NCBI GenBank assembly: GCA_910588315.1
Contig: CAJUQF010000006.1
Span: 32,849-46,375 of the forward strand
Direction: 5' to 3'
Source: an uncultured Christensenellaceae bacterium
Lineage (GTDB): Bacteria > Bacillota > Clostridia > Christensenellales > Pumilibacteraceae
Length of the DNA stretch: 13,527 nt
Below, in pieces: positions 7,858 through 13,527 of the stretch (the stretch's first letter is position 1; each line of letters begins with the position of its first letter). The position numbers were made by a program, and so were the translations under genes. The notes below the pieces were generated by a model. The model was not told the origin of the DNA and ran no database searches. It was given only the letters and a program-made list of their open reading frames with translations.

Positions 7858-7946
7858 ACCGCGTCGCGGTCGAGTTCCGACTGAATTCGCCGAATCGTAT
7901 CGGCGTCGTTAATATTGAACATTTACACTATTGAATAATTATTCAA
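7858..7946 (-). promoter_or_regulatory. Operator-like palindrome and leader of the HMA/ATPase transcript
   Basis: A perfect 16-bp palindrome TTGAATAATTATTCAA lies at 7931-7946, followed by an extra half-site TTGAAC (7915-7920 on the plus strand). Both resemble the TTGAAC/GTTCAA arms at the ArsR gene's own promoter, so this is a likely second operator. I could not pick an unambiguous -35/-10 pair. The leader also holds two G+C-rich hairpins: CGCCGA/TCGGCG (7888-7905) and ACCGC/GCGGT (7859-7871). Confidence 0.55.
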
Positions 7947-7958
7947 GTAAAACGCCTT

Positions 7959-7980
7959 AAAAAACAGGGACTTGCCCTGT
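7959..7980 (-). terminator. Terminator of the ArsR-family regulator gene
   Basis: On the minus strand ACAGGG pairs with CCCTGT across a 5-nt loop and is followed by six T. It lies 34 nt beyond the regulator's stop, separating that transcript, at least partly, from the HMA/ATPase pair. The short 6-bp stem suggests incomplete termination. Confidence 0.7.
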
Positions 7981-8013
7981 AATTTATATGAGCTTATATA
8001 ATTCGGATAACGC

Positions 8014-8355
8014 TCAGCGGCTCTCGTTGACGTGGACCAATCCGCACTCCAAAATTTTGGTGACATGGTCGTCATCGAGCGAATACTTGACTTCCTTGCC
8101 TTCCTTGGTGCCTTTGACCAGCTTGGACGCGCGAAGCACGCGCAGTTGGTGCGACACGGCGGATATGCTCATGTCCAGAATGTCTGCTATCTCCCCTACG
8201 TACAGATCGCGTATCTGCAAACATTGCAATATCTTCGCGCGCGTCGGGTCTCCGAACATCTTGAAAAGTTCCGCAAGATCGTATATGACGGTTTCGTCGG
8301 GCAGCCTATCCCGTATGGCTTGCACGCTATCGAGTTTATTGATATCTTCCGCCAT
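8014..8355 (-). CDS. ArsR/SmtB-family metal-responsive repressor (alpha-5 zinc-type sensor)
   Basis: This 113-residue winged-helix protein binds operator DNA as a dimer and lets go on binding metal. Residues 30-76 hold the family core, from ELFKMFGDPTRAKIL to a recognition helix with SISAVSHQLRVLR. The C-terminal helix has a complete alpha-5 site, D95-x-H97-x10-H108-x2-E111, the zinc ligand pattern of SmtB and CzrA. The alpha-3 cysteine motif ELCVCD of CadC/ArsR sensors is absent (DLYVGE here), so zinc, or cobalt, is a more likely signal than cadmium or lead. GGAGG lies 5 nt before the ATG at 8355. Together with the downstream HMA and ATPase genes it forms a zinc-efflux locus like czrA-linked or smt systems. 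The inverted repeat at its own start site points to autorepression. Confidence 0.93.
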   Translation of the reverse strand: MAEDINKLDSVQAIRDRLPDETVIYDLAELFKMFGDPTRAKILQCLQIRDLYVGEIADILDMSISAVSHQLRVLRASKLVKGTKEGKEVKYSLDDDHVTKILECGLVHVNESR

Positions 8356-8371
8356 TACCGCCTCCGAATAT

Positions 8372-8395
8372 TTGAACGATTTTTCAACTGTTCAA
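8372..8395 (-). promoter_or_regulatory. Operator-like inverted repeat over the ArsR gene transcription start
   Basis: Arms TTGAAC (8372-8377) and GTTCAA (8390-8395) flank a 12-nt centre that contains a further TTCAA half-site. ArsR/SmtB operators are A/T-rich imperfect palindromes built on TGAA/TTCA half-sites. The position just downstream of the -10 box would block initiation. The match is by eye, and the arm spacing is wider than in the best-known operators. Confidence 0.55.
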
Positions 8396-8399
8396 TAAT

Positions 8400-8428
8400 A
8401 TTATATGCCGTTAAACTGTATTTGTCAA
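8400..8428 (-). promoter_or_regulatory. Consensus promoter of the ArsR-family regulator
   Basis: The -35 TTGACA (8423-8428) and -10 TATAAT (8400-8405), read on the minus strand, both match consensus perfectly and are 17 nt apart. Transcription should start near 8393, inside the operator-like inverted repeat. A promoter this strong makes sense if it is normally repressed. Confidence 0.85.
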
Positions 8429-8476
8429 GCGATTTTACCAAAAAATATAAAATTTTAGAAAACACCGGCGCCAATC

Positions 8477-8502
8477 AAAAAAACCCGGTCTGTGCCGGGC
8501 TT
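8477..8502 (-). terminator. Terminator at the end of the polysaccharide operon
   Basis: On the minus strand an 8-bp stem AAGCCCGG / CCGGGTTT (one G-U pair) closes a 6-nt loop and runs into seven T. It lies about 30 nt beyond the flippase stop and just upstream of the ArsR gene promoter, isolating the two units. Confidence 0.85.
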
Positions 8503-8533
8503 GAATTTAACGTGACGTTATATAACGATTATA

Positions 8534-10231
8534 TTATGTTTCCCCGCCGGTGTCCGTGTCGGTACCCGAGTTATCGCCGCCAGTATTGTCGTCTGCCACG
8601 TCGTTTTGATTTTCTTCGACGGCGTCGATAACATCGGGATCTTTTTGTTCGACATGCTCGTTATCTACGGCGGCAGCCTCCGCGAGCGTCGCCGACATAA
8701 CGGTGCGATGTTTACCGCGTAGTTTATTTGCGATAATACTTATATAATGCTTAAAGTTCTTATTGCATAACGCAGCTATAACGCACGGCGTTATGGCAAT
8801 GCCCATCGCGATAAAACCGTTTGCAACGAGTTCCAACCACTCGTTTCCGAGCGACACGGTACAAAAATGCAATACGACAAGGGCCGCAGCAAAGACGGCG
8901 ATATAAACATAGTTTCGGATATAGTACTGCTTTGCGGTCGATTTGAAAGCATACTTGAACAGTACGTGCGGCTCGACAATATGGCAGATAAAAATATTGG
9001 TGATTATAGTCGCTACGATAACGCCGACAACGTTGTACTCTTCCGGAAAAACCTTAACGAACAAAACAGACAGCGCCACATTGAGCAATCCCTCGCATAT
9101 AGGTTTCCATCTGTCGTTATAGAACGTACCTGTAGCGTCGCGGAACAATAACGTAGACTGCCGCATGAACTGTATAAAATAGTTCAATGTGATAACGAAT
9201 GAAATCGACTTGGAAAGCTTAAGCCCGTTACCGAAAAATATCGTGACCACGTTATCGATTATCGCATAATAGCCCAAAAAGAATACAGTAGCCAATACAA
9301 AGTTAAACGTGTGGAAAAACTTGTGATAACGCATTACACCGTCGGCGTCCTCCTGCACGCTCATATGCCCTATTACCGAAGTAAGCGGCGTAAAGAACAG
9401 TGTAATAATACCGGTCATCGATGCCATTATAGTCGTGTAATTTGAATATTTGCCGAGCAATACTATACCTATGAACGCGGAAATGATGATGCTGTCGGCG
9501 GTATTGACGAGCACGGCGCCGATCTTATGCATAAACATCGCCTTGACGTTTTTCGTTACCTCTTTTCTTACCGGCGGCTCGACGGTCTGCTTATTGCGAA
9601 TGATACCGCCGTGCTTCTTTCGTGCGATTATTTCGGTTACAAGCCATTGTACCGCCGCCGAAATGATACGGCAAGCAAGATACCACACAAACGATTGTGT
9701 AAATATGAGAACTATTATTTGCAATCCGCATTGCAATAACTGCCCCAGCGACGAAACCGTCGTAGTGATATAATTATTTTTGTACGCATTGATGAGCGAC
9801 GTTTTCGAACTGAACATATACGTCGTAACGACGGATATCAACATCAGCCCAAACGTTAAATACAGATTGACATCTACGGTTTGATAGTCCTTGGCAAGAA
9901 CGGGCAAAAGCGGCATAACCGCACAACCGCCTACCGCAATAATAGCGCCGATGATCAGATACAAGCGTGTGAATAATCCGTACAGAGCCGAAACTTTATC
10001 GTTATCCCCGTCGACGATGGGTTTGTACATACAGAAAGTTATCGCGCTCCCCACCCCGAGTTCCGCGACAGCCAAAAACTTTAATATGGACAGATAAAGC
10101 GAGTTAAGCCCGTTGATCTCGTTGCCTATATAACGAATCAAAAACCGACGCACAAGCACGTCGGCTATCAAGATCAAAATTTTGAACGCTATCGAGATCG
10201 ATACGTTTTTTATCCCGCGTTTTTTATCCAT
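8534..10231 (-). CDS. Wzx-like polysaccharide flippase (MOP superfamily)
   Basis: This inner-membrane protein probably moves lipid-linked sugar repeat units to the outer face of the membrane. The 565-residue product has about 12-14 hydrophobic helices. It opens with a typical family N-terminus: a short basic stretch, a first helix, then GLNSLYLSILKFLAVAELGVG (about 42-62), seen in polysaccharide biosynthesis flippases. Unusually, it ends in a hydrophilic, strongly acidic tail of about 55 residues (511-565), rich in Asp, Asn, Gly and Thr. The ATG at 10231 lies inside the upstream Wzy-like gene (22-nt overlap) with no well-spaced ribosome binding site, so coupled translation is likely. It is the last gene of the operon. 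The transported glycan is unknown. Confidence 0.88.
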   Translation of the reverse strand: MDKKRGIKNVSISIAFKILILIADVLVRRFLIRYIGNEINGLNSLYLSILKFLAVAELGVGSAITFCMYKPIVDGDNDKVSALYGLFTRLYLIIGAIIAVGGCAVMPLLPVLAKDYQTVDVNLYLTFGLMLISVVTTYMFSSKTSLINAYKNNYITTTVSSLGQLLQCGLQIIVLIFTQSFVWYLACRIISAAVQWLVTEIIARKKHGGIIRNKQTVEPPVRKEVTKNVKAMFMHKIGAVLVNTADSIIISAFIGIVLLGKYSNYTTIMASMTGIITLFFTPLTSVIGHMSVQEDADGVMRYHKFFHTFNFVLATVFFLGYYAIIDNVVTIFFGNGLKLSKSISFVITLNYFIQFMRQSTLLFRDATGTFYNDRWKPICEGLLNVALSVLFVKVFPEEYNVVGVIVATIITNIFICHIVEPHVLFKYAFKSTAKQYYIRNYVYIAVFAAALVVLHFCTVSLGNEWLELVANGFIAMGIAITPCVIAALCNKNFKHYISIIANKLRGKHRTVMSATLAEAAAVDNEHVEQKDPDVIDAVEENQNDVADDNTGGDNSGTDTDTGGET

Positions 10232-11499
10232 TCCCGAGAGTATTTTATATCGGTACCGATATACCGCCCGCGATACGTTGCTATGCTGTAATTACAAATA
10301 AGAATATACGCGACTACTATAAGCGAAACGGCATCGCGTAAATAATATAAAGATTCAAAATAGTTCATCAATGTTATAGTTACGAAAAAAATTATCGGTG
10401 TCAAAAGCACACGACGATTTTTACGGTTTCTTTTAACTATACACGTTGTCGATATCAATAAAATCAACAGAGAATAAAACAAAACGAACTGGAAAATACC
10501 GAAATCCGCAAATATTGCAAGAGCTTGATTATGTGCGTTTGTAAATATAGATTTACTCGTTTCTACTGCATAATCATGATTCAAATACCCGCCTACGCCG
10601 AGCCAAAAATTATCACCGATAGATTGAAAAGTCAATGCCCATATTTCTTGACGTCCAGTGAATATATCCTTACCGAATATCACGATTTTACCCTTTCCTA
10701 ATATATTAAACAGTATTTCGGAGTAAAAATATGCTACGAAAATTCCAAAAAGAGTAAGGACCGTCAATATGATAAATGCCGTAACGGATTTACACGATTT
10801 TTTCCATGCGCGACAAACAACAAATAACAGTAAAAACAAAATACATCCGGTCGTTGCACCTCGAGAAGTAAAAACGAATTCCAATCCGAAACAAATCAAG
10901 GCAATGATAACGGACATCTTCCGCTTTGTACATGCGTAGCGCACGATACTGATACAAAAAACTATCATTAGCGAAATCGCACATATATTGGAATTAAACC
11001 TATATGGTTCCGCTCGGCGCCAAATCGACGATCCGTTCAAAATCTGTAAAAATACGGCGAATACGATAAACCAATACAATATACTTAATTCTTTACGGCT
11101 CAAACGGAATCGTCTGCATACAAATAAACTTAATATAAATGCTAATAATACCAAATTTTTAGTCAGTCCCGATCCTACTATGATATGAAGTAATACCGAA
11201 CTTAGCAAATATATACATAAAAGAAATAAACCGTTGTAACGGGCATTTACATTTTTTAAAAATAACACATAAAACTGATAAAATATAATAACGCAAATAA
11301 AACACAGTAAAAAGTATTCGACCGCACCTGCGTTTCTTAATCCGCCGTCGCTCGTTTTTCCGAATAAAAACTTTAAATAAGCATTACAAATAAAAAAAAC
11401 GACCCACAAAAGCGAAACGACAAAAGCCGGACTGCTTCCGGTTTTCACTCGGTTTCGATAATGCGTTATATAACGATTTTGCGTAAAATACAATTCCAT
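10210..11499 (-). CDS. Wzy / O-antigen-ligase-like polysaccharide polymerase
   Basis: This polytopic membrane protein of 429 residues has about ten to twelve helices and very little conserved sequence, typical of Wzy polymerases. Supporting motifs are TSRGATTG (211-218), TGRQEIW (281-287) and NAHNQALAIFADFG (321-334), which match the periplasmic loop of the O-antigen ligase/polymerase superfamily, where conserved Arg and His act on lipid-linked glycan. Between a glycosyltransferase and a flippase, it most likely joins repeat units into a polymer. A ligase role is the alternative. The ATG at 11499 begins 3 nt after the glycosyltransferase stop with no visible ribosome binding site, implying coupling. 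It is clearly A+T-richer than the genes on either side of the operon. Confidence 0.82.
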   Translation of the reverse strand: MELYFTQNRYITHYRNRVKTGSSPAFVVSLLWVVFFICNAYLKFLFGKTSDGGLRNAGAVEYFLLCFICVIIFYQFYVLFLKNVNARYNGLFLLCIYLLSSVLLHIIVGSGLTKNLVLLAFILSLFVCRRFRLSRKELSILYWFIVFAVFLQILNGSSIWRRAEPYRFNSNICAISLMIVFCISIVRYACTKRKMSVIIALICFGLEFVFTSRGATTGCILFLLLFVVCRAWKKSCKSVTAFIILTVLTLFGIFVAYFYSEILFNILGKGKIVIFGKDIFTGRQEIWALTFQSIGDNFWLGVGGYLNHDYAVETSKSIFTNAHNQALAIFADFGIFQFVLFYSLLILLISTTCIVKRNRKNRRVLLTPIIFFVTITLMNYFESLYYLRDAVSLIVVAYILICNYSIATYRGRYIGTDIKYSREWIKNAG

Positions 11500-11502
11500 T
11501 AT

Positions 11503-12489
11503 TTATATCAATGCCAATATGCCGTACATTTTATGTTTAAGTAATTTAAATATCAATCTTCTTTTAAAACTCAAACGCAATTCTACTCTGTTTAAAAGCT
11601 CTTTAACATACGGATCGTTTCCGACGAACGCATATTCTTTCTTTTTTTGAGCCCTTGTCAATCGTGAATATCTTATACGCTTTATAGTATTGCTCCATAA
11701 CAGAATCAATGCCGCTTCGTCGAATTTGTCATGCACGTAACAGTAAGTATCTTGCGCATTTTTCAATTCGCATAATATTTTTTTCCAATCGTAAAAAAAA
11801 GTCCGTTTATACGAGTGAACTACGGAATTACTACGTTGAAAATAATGATACAAGCATTTATCCGTATATGCGATACTGTTTGCCGACATCATTACGGGAA
11901 TTATCAATGCCATATCCTCGCCCATTTTTATATCCGTCTTTTTGAATGCGATATTATCGAGCAGCAATTCTCTTCTGTATATTTTATTCCAACGCATACC
12001 GGCAACATATCTTGTATCGGCAAACGTCGGTAAAATTTGAAACGGAAATCTACCGTTCGTTTTTGTATAAATACCGTCGCCCCCGATTCCGAAATCCCGT
12101 CGTCCGAAAGTATTCCCGTTTTCGTCGGCATCGTCATATGAGCAGACGGCAATATCGGCATCGAATTTTTCGGCAACGGCGGCAAGTTCCGAAAACATAT
12201 TTACTTCTATATAATCGTCACTGTCTACAAAACCGATATATTCGCATGACGACGCTTTTACACCGTCTATTATTGCGGCGGAAATGCCTTCGTTCTGTTT
12301 ATCTATGATTTTGAAACGTTTATCTTTATCGGCATATTCGTTGCAAATCGCCAAGCTGCCGTCAGTACTGCCGTCATTTACAAGCACGATTTCTTTGACA
12401 CAATCGTCCTGGGCGCAAACGCTGTCCAAACATCTGCGCAAATATCTCTCAACATTATAAACGGGAATTATTACACTGATCTCTATCAC
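11503..12489 (-). CDS. Family 2 glycosyltransferase
   Basis: This enzyme adds a sugar from a nucleotide donor to a growing lipid-linked chain on the cytoplasmic side of the membrane. The 328-residue protein has a classic GT-A fold N-terminus: SVIIPVYNVERYL (5-17), VNDGSTDGS (37-45), metal-binding DSDD (89-92) and a later GED (190-192) marking the catalytic-base region. No membrane helix is evident. The start is GTG at 12489, one base after the stop of the epimerase gene. A GGAAG ribosome binding site lies in that gene's last codons. No upstream ATG is possible without overlap, and the fold's first strand begins at residue 3, so GTG is convincing. Donor and acceptor cannot be assigned. Confidence 0.93.
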   Translation of the reverse strand: MIEISVIIPVYNVERYLRRCLDSVCAQDDCVKEIVLVNDGSTDGSLAICNEYADKDKRFKIIDKQNEGISAAIIDGVKASSCEYIGFVDSDDYIEVNMFSELAAVAEKFDADIAVCSYDDADENGNTFGRRDFGIGGDGIYTKTNGRFPFQILPTFADTRYVAGMRWNKIYRRELLLDNIAFKKTDIKMGEDMALIIPVMMSANSIAYTDKCLYHYFQRSNSVVHSYKRTFFYDWKKILCELKNAQDTYCYVHDKFDEAALILLWSNTIKRIRYSRLTRAQKKKEYAFVGNDPYVKELLNRVELRLSFKRRLIFKLLKHKMYGILALI

Positions 12490-12490
12490 G

Positions 12491-13489
12491 TTACTTCCAT
12501 TGCGACATAATATCGTAAGTACGTTTTAAAGCCTCTTTCACTTCGTATTGCGGTTGCCAGCCCAAAGACTTTATTTTGCCGCAGTCGAGAACAGCGTAAT
12601 CCGCTTTGGACGCACCTACATCGTTTTGCACGTTTATGATCGATTTAACGCCTGCAAGTCCGGCAATATATGAAGCATACCCGCCCAAAGTATCGCCGTC
12701 ATCGTCGTCGGAAATGTTATACGCCTCACCGTTCGCGCCGTCAAAAAGTATCTTCAACAGACCACTTGCAGCGTCTGCCACATAACAATAGGAAAATCTC
12801 TGTTTCCCGAGACTTTTCAATACTATATCTTCACCGTGTACAGCCTTGTTCAAAAACTGCGCTATCGCTTTTGTATCGTTCTTCCTATCCGCACCGAACA
12901 CTCTTGCCAGCCTACCTATTACGCAGTCTATGCCGTATTGCGTTCTGTAAGACTGGCAAAGACTTTCGGATACGCGTTTTGCCTCGTTATAGCCGGCGCG
13001 TGTAGTGTTGCAATCTATATATCCGCAATAATCCTCTTTCATAGGGGCTTCGGTACCGTTACCGTAAATCTCCACGCTCGACGCAAGCAAGAACCGCTCG
13101 GCTTTTTTCTCAGCCGCAAGAGATAAAAGATTATGCGTACCGAACACATTGGTTGTAATCGTCCCGATGGGATCCTGCGCGTACTGTTTGGGATGTGTAT
13201 TAGAAGCGAGATGAATTATATAATCCACACTTCGGTCTATTTTTATAGGTTGCGTAATATCATGAGCGATATACTCTACATGCGATTCACTTTTTATAAC
13301 ACGCCGAGAACAACTAATGACATTTATGCGATTACCATGTTCCGCATTACGGAACTTAAAGACGTTTATCAAAAACTGTCCGATAAACCCGGTTCCGCCG
13401 CTTATAAAAATCGTCTTGTCGTCAAGTTGCGCCCAATCAAACGCTAATTCGGCAACACGACGAATATCTTCTTTTTCCAAATCCAACAT
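12491..13489 (-). CDS. NAD-dependent sugar epimerase/dehydratase (extended SDR)
   Basis: This enzyme alters the sugar of a nucleotide-sugar precursor, supplying the polysaccharide pathway. The 332-residue protein has a short helical lead-in of about 24 residues before the Rossmann strand and dinucleotide loop GGTGFIG (31-37). HLAS (93-96), SSVEIYG (137-143) and the catalytic pair Y167-x3-K171 in AGYNEAKRV follow. This is the layout of extended short-chain dehydrogenases such as UDP-glucose 4-epimerase, dTDP-glucose 4,6-dehydratase and UDP-glucuronate decarboxylase. The exact reaction is not determined. The ATG at 13489 has no strong ribosome binding site and begins 3 nt after a probable upstream stop, again suggesting coupled translation. 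Confidence 0.92.
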   Translation of the reverse strand: MLDLEKEDIRRVAELAFDWAQLDDKTIFISGGTGFIGQFLINVFKFRNAEHGNRINVISCSRRVIKSESHVEYIAHDITQPIKIDRSVDYIIHLASNTHPKQYAQDPIGTITTNVFGTHNLLSLAAEKKAERFLLASSVEIYGNGTEAPMKEDYCGYIDCNTTRAGYNEAKRVSESLCQSYRTQYGIDCVIGRLARVFGADRKNDTKAIAQFLNKAVHGEDIVLKSLGKQRFSYCYVADAASGLLKILFDGANGEAYNISDDDDGDTLGGYASYIAGLAGVKSIINVQNDVGASKADYAVLDCGKIKSLGWQPQYEVKEALKRTYDIMSQWK

Positions 13490-13492
13490 ACG

Positions 13493-13527
13493 TTATTTCA
13501 ACCAATCATTTTCTCTTGACGATATAT
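13493..13527 (-). CDS. Possible 3' end of a further upstream operon gene
   Basis: On the minus strand the last 35 bases read as ISSRENDWLK followed by TAA (13493-13495), 3 nt before the epimerase ATG. The spacing equals that between the glycosyltransferase and Wzy-like genes, and the peptide looks like an ordinary protein end. Ten residues are too few to name a family, and the frame could be chance. Confidence 0.4.
   Translation of the reverse strand, partial: ISSRENDWLK

Overview
The window looks like chromosomal DNA of an anaerobic, low-to-mid G+C Gram-positive bacterium, most likely an uncultured member of the Clostridia. The grounds are a type III glutamine synthetase, strong sigma-A type promoters (TTGACA / TATAAT with 17-18 nt spacers), GGAGG-type ribosome binding sites, T-tailed hairpin terminators, and an ArsR/P-type ATPase metal cassette of Firmicutes style. 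The taxonomic call is inference. No tRNA, rRNA, CRISPR array, insertion sequence or phage gene is visible.

Layout. (1) 1-1431, minus: type III glutamine synthetase, cut at its C-terminus by the window edge, with a strong promoter, a tandem direct repeat and a structured leader upstream. (2) 1615-3456, minus: a large membrane protein of unknown function with an N-terminal zinc ribbon. (3) 3668-4381, plus: a TtcA-like tRNA thiolation enzyme, divergent from (2), whose promoter abuts its start codon so that the mRNA looks leaderless. (4) 4382-4776: a non-coding stretch with three diverged copies of a short palindromic repeat. (5) 4777-5415, plus: a HAD phosphatase ending at a bidirectional terminator. 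(6) 5665-8355, minus: a metal-resistance locus with an ArsR/SmtB sensor carrying a complete alpha-5 zinc site, a free-standing HMA metal-binding protein and a P1B-type Zn/Cd/Pb export ATPase that lacks its own HMA domain. (7) 8534-13527, minus: the end of a surface-polysaccharide operon with NAD-dependent sugar epimerase/dehydratase, family 2 glycosyltransferase, Wzy/O-antigen-ligase-like membrane protein and Wzx-like flippase, the genes overlapping or nearly touching and closing in a terminator.

How the genes work together. In the metal locus, the sensor has a consensus promoter with an inverted repeat over its start site. A related 16-bp perfect palindrome lies in front of the HMA/ATPase pair, so one metal-responsive repressor probably controls both transcripts. 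The HMA protein and ATPase together probably stand for one enzyme that is fused in other bacteria. In the polysaccharide operon the products fit a Wzx/Wzy-type pathway: sugar nucleotide made, sugar added to a lipid carrier, repeat unit flipped and polymerised. The middle of this operon is visibly richer in A+T than the rest of the window (for example 15 G+C of 60 in 11221-11280 against 32 of 60 in 7261-7320), which fits the usual horizontal exchange of such genes.

Most of the window is recognisable housekeeping or accessory content. I did not find a convincing new defence or mobile system. The items most worth a second look are the control region of glutamine synthetase, the leaderless TtcA transcript, the two-operator metal locus with its split ATPase, the palindromic repeat family, and the unassigned zinc-ribbon membrane protein.
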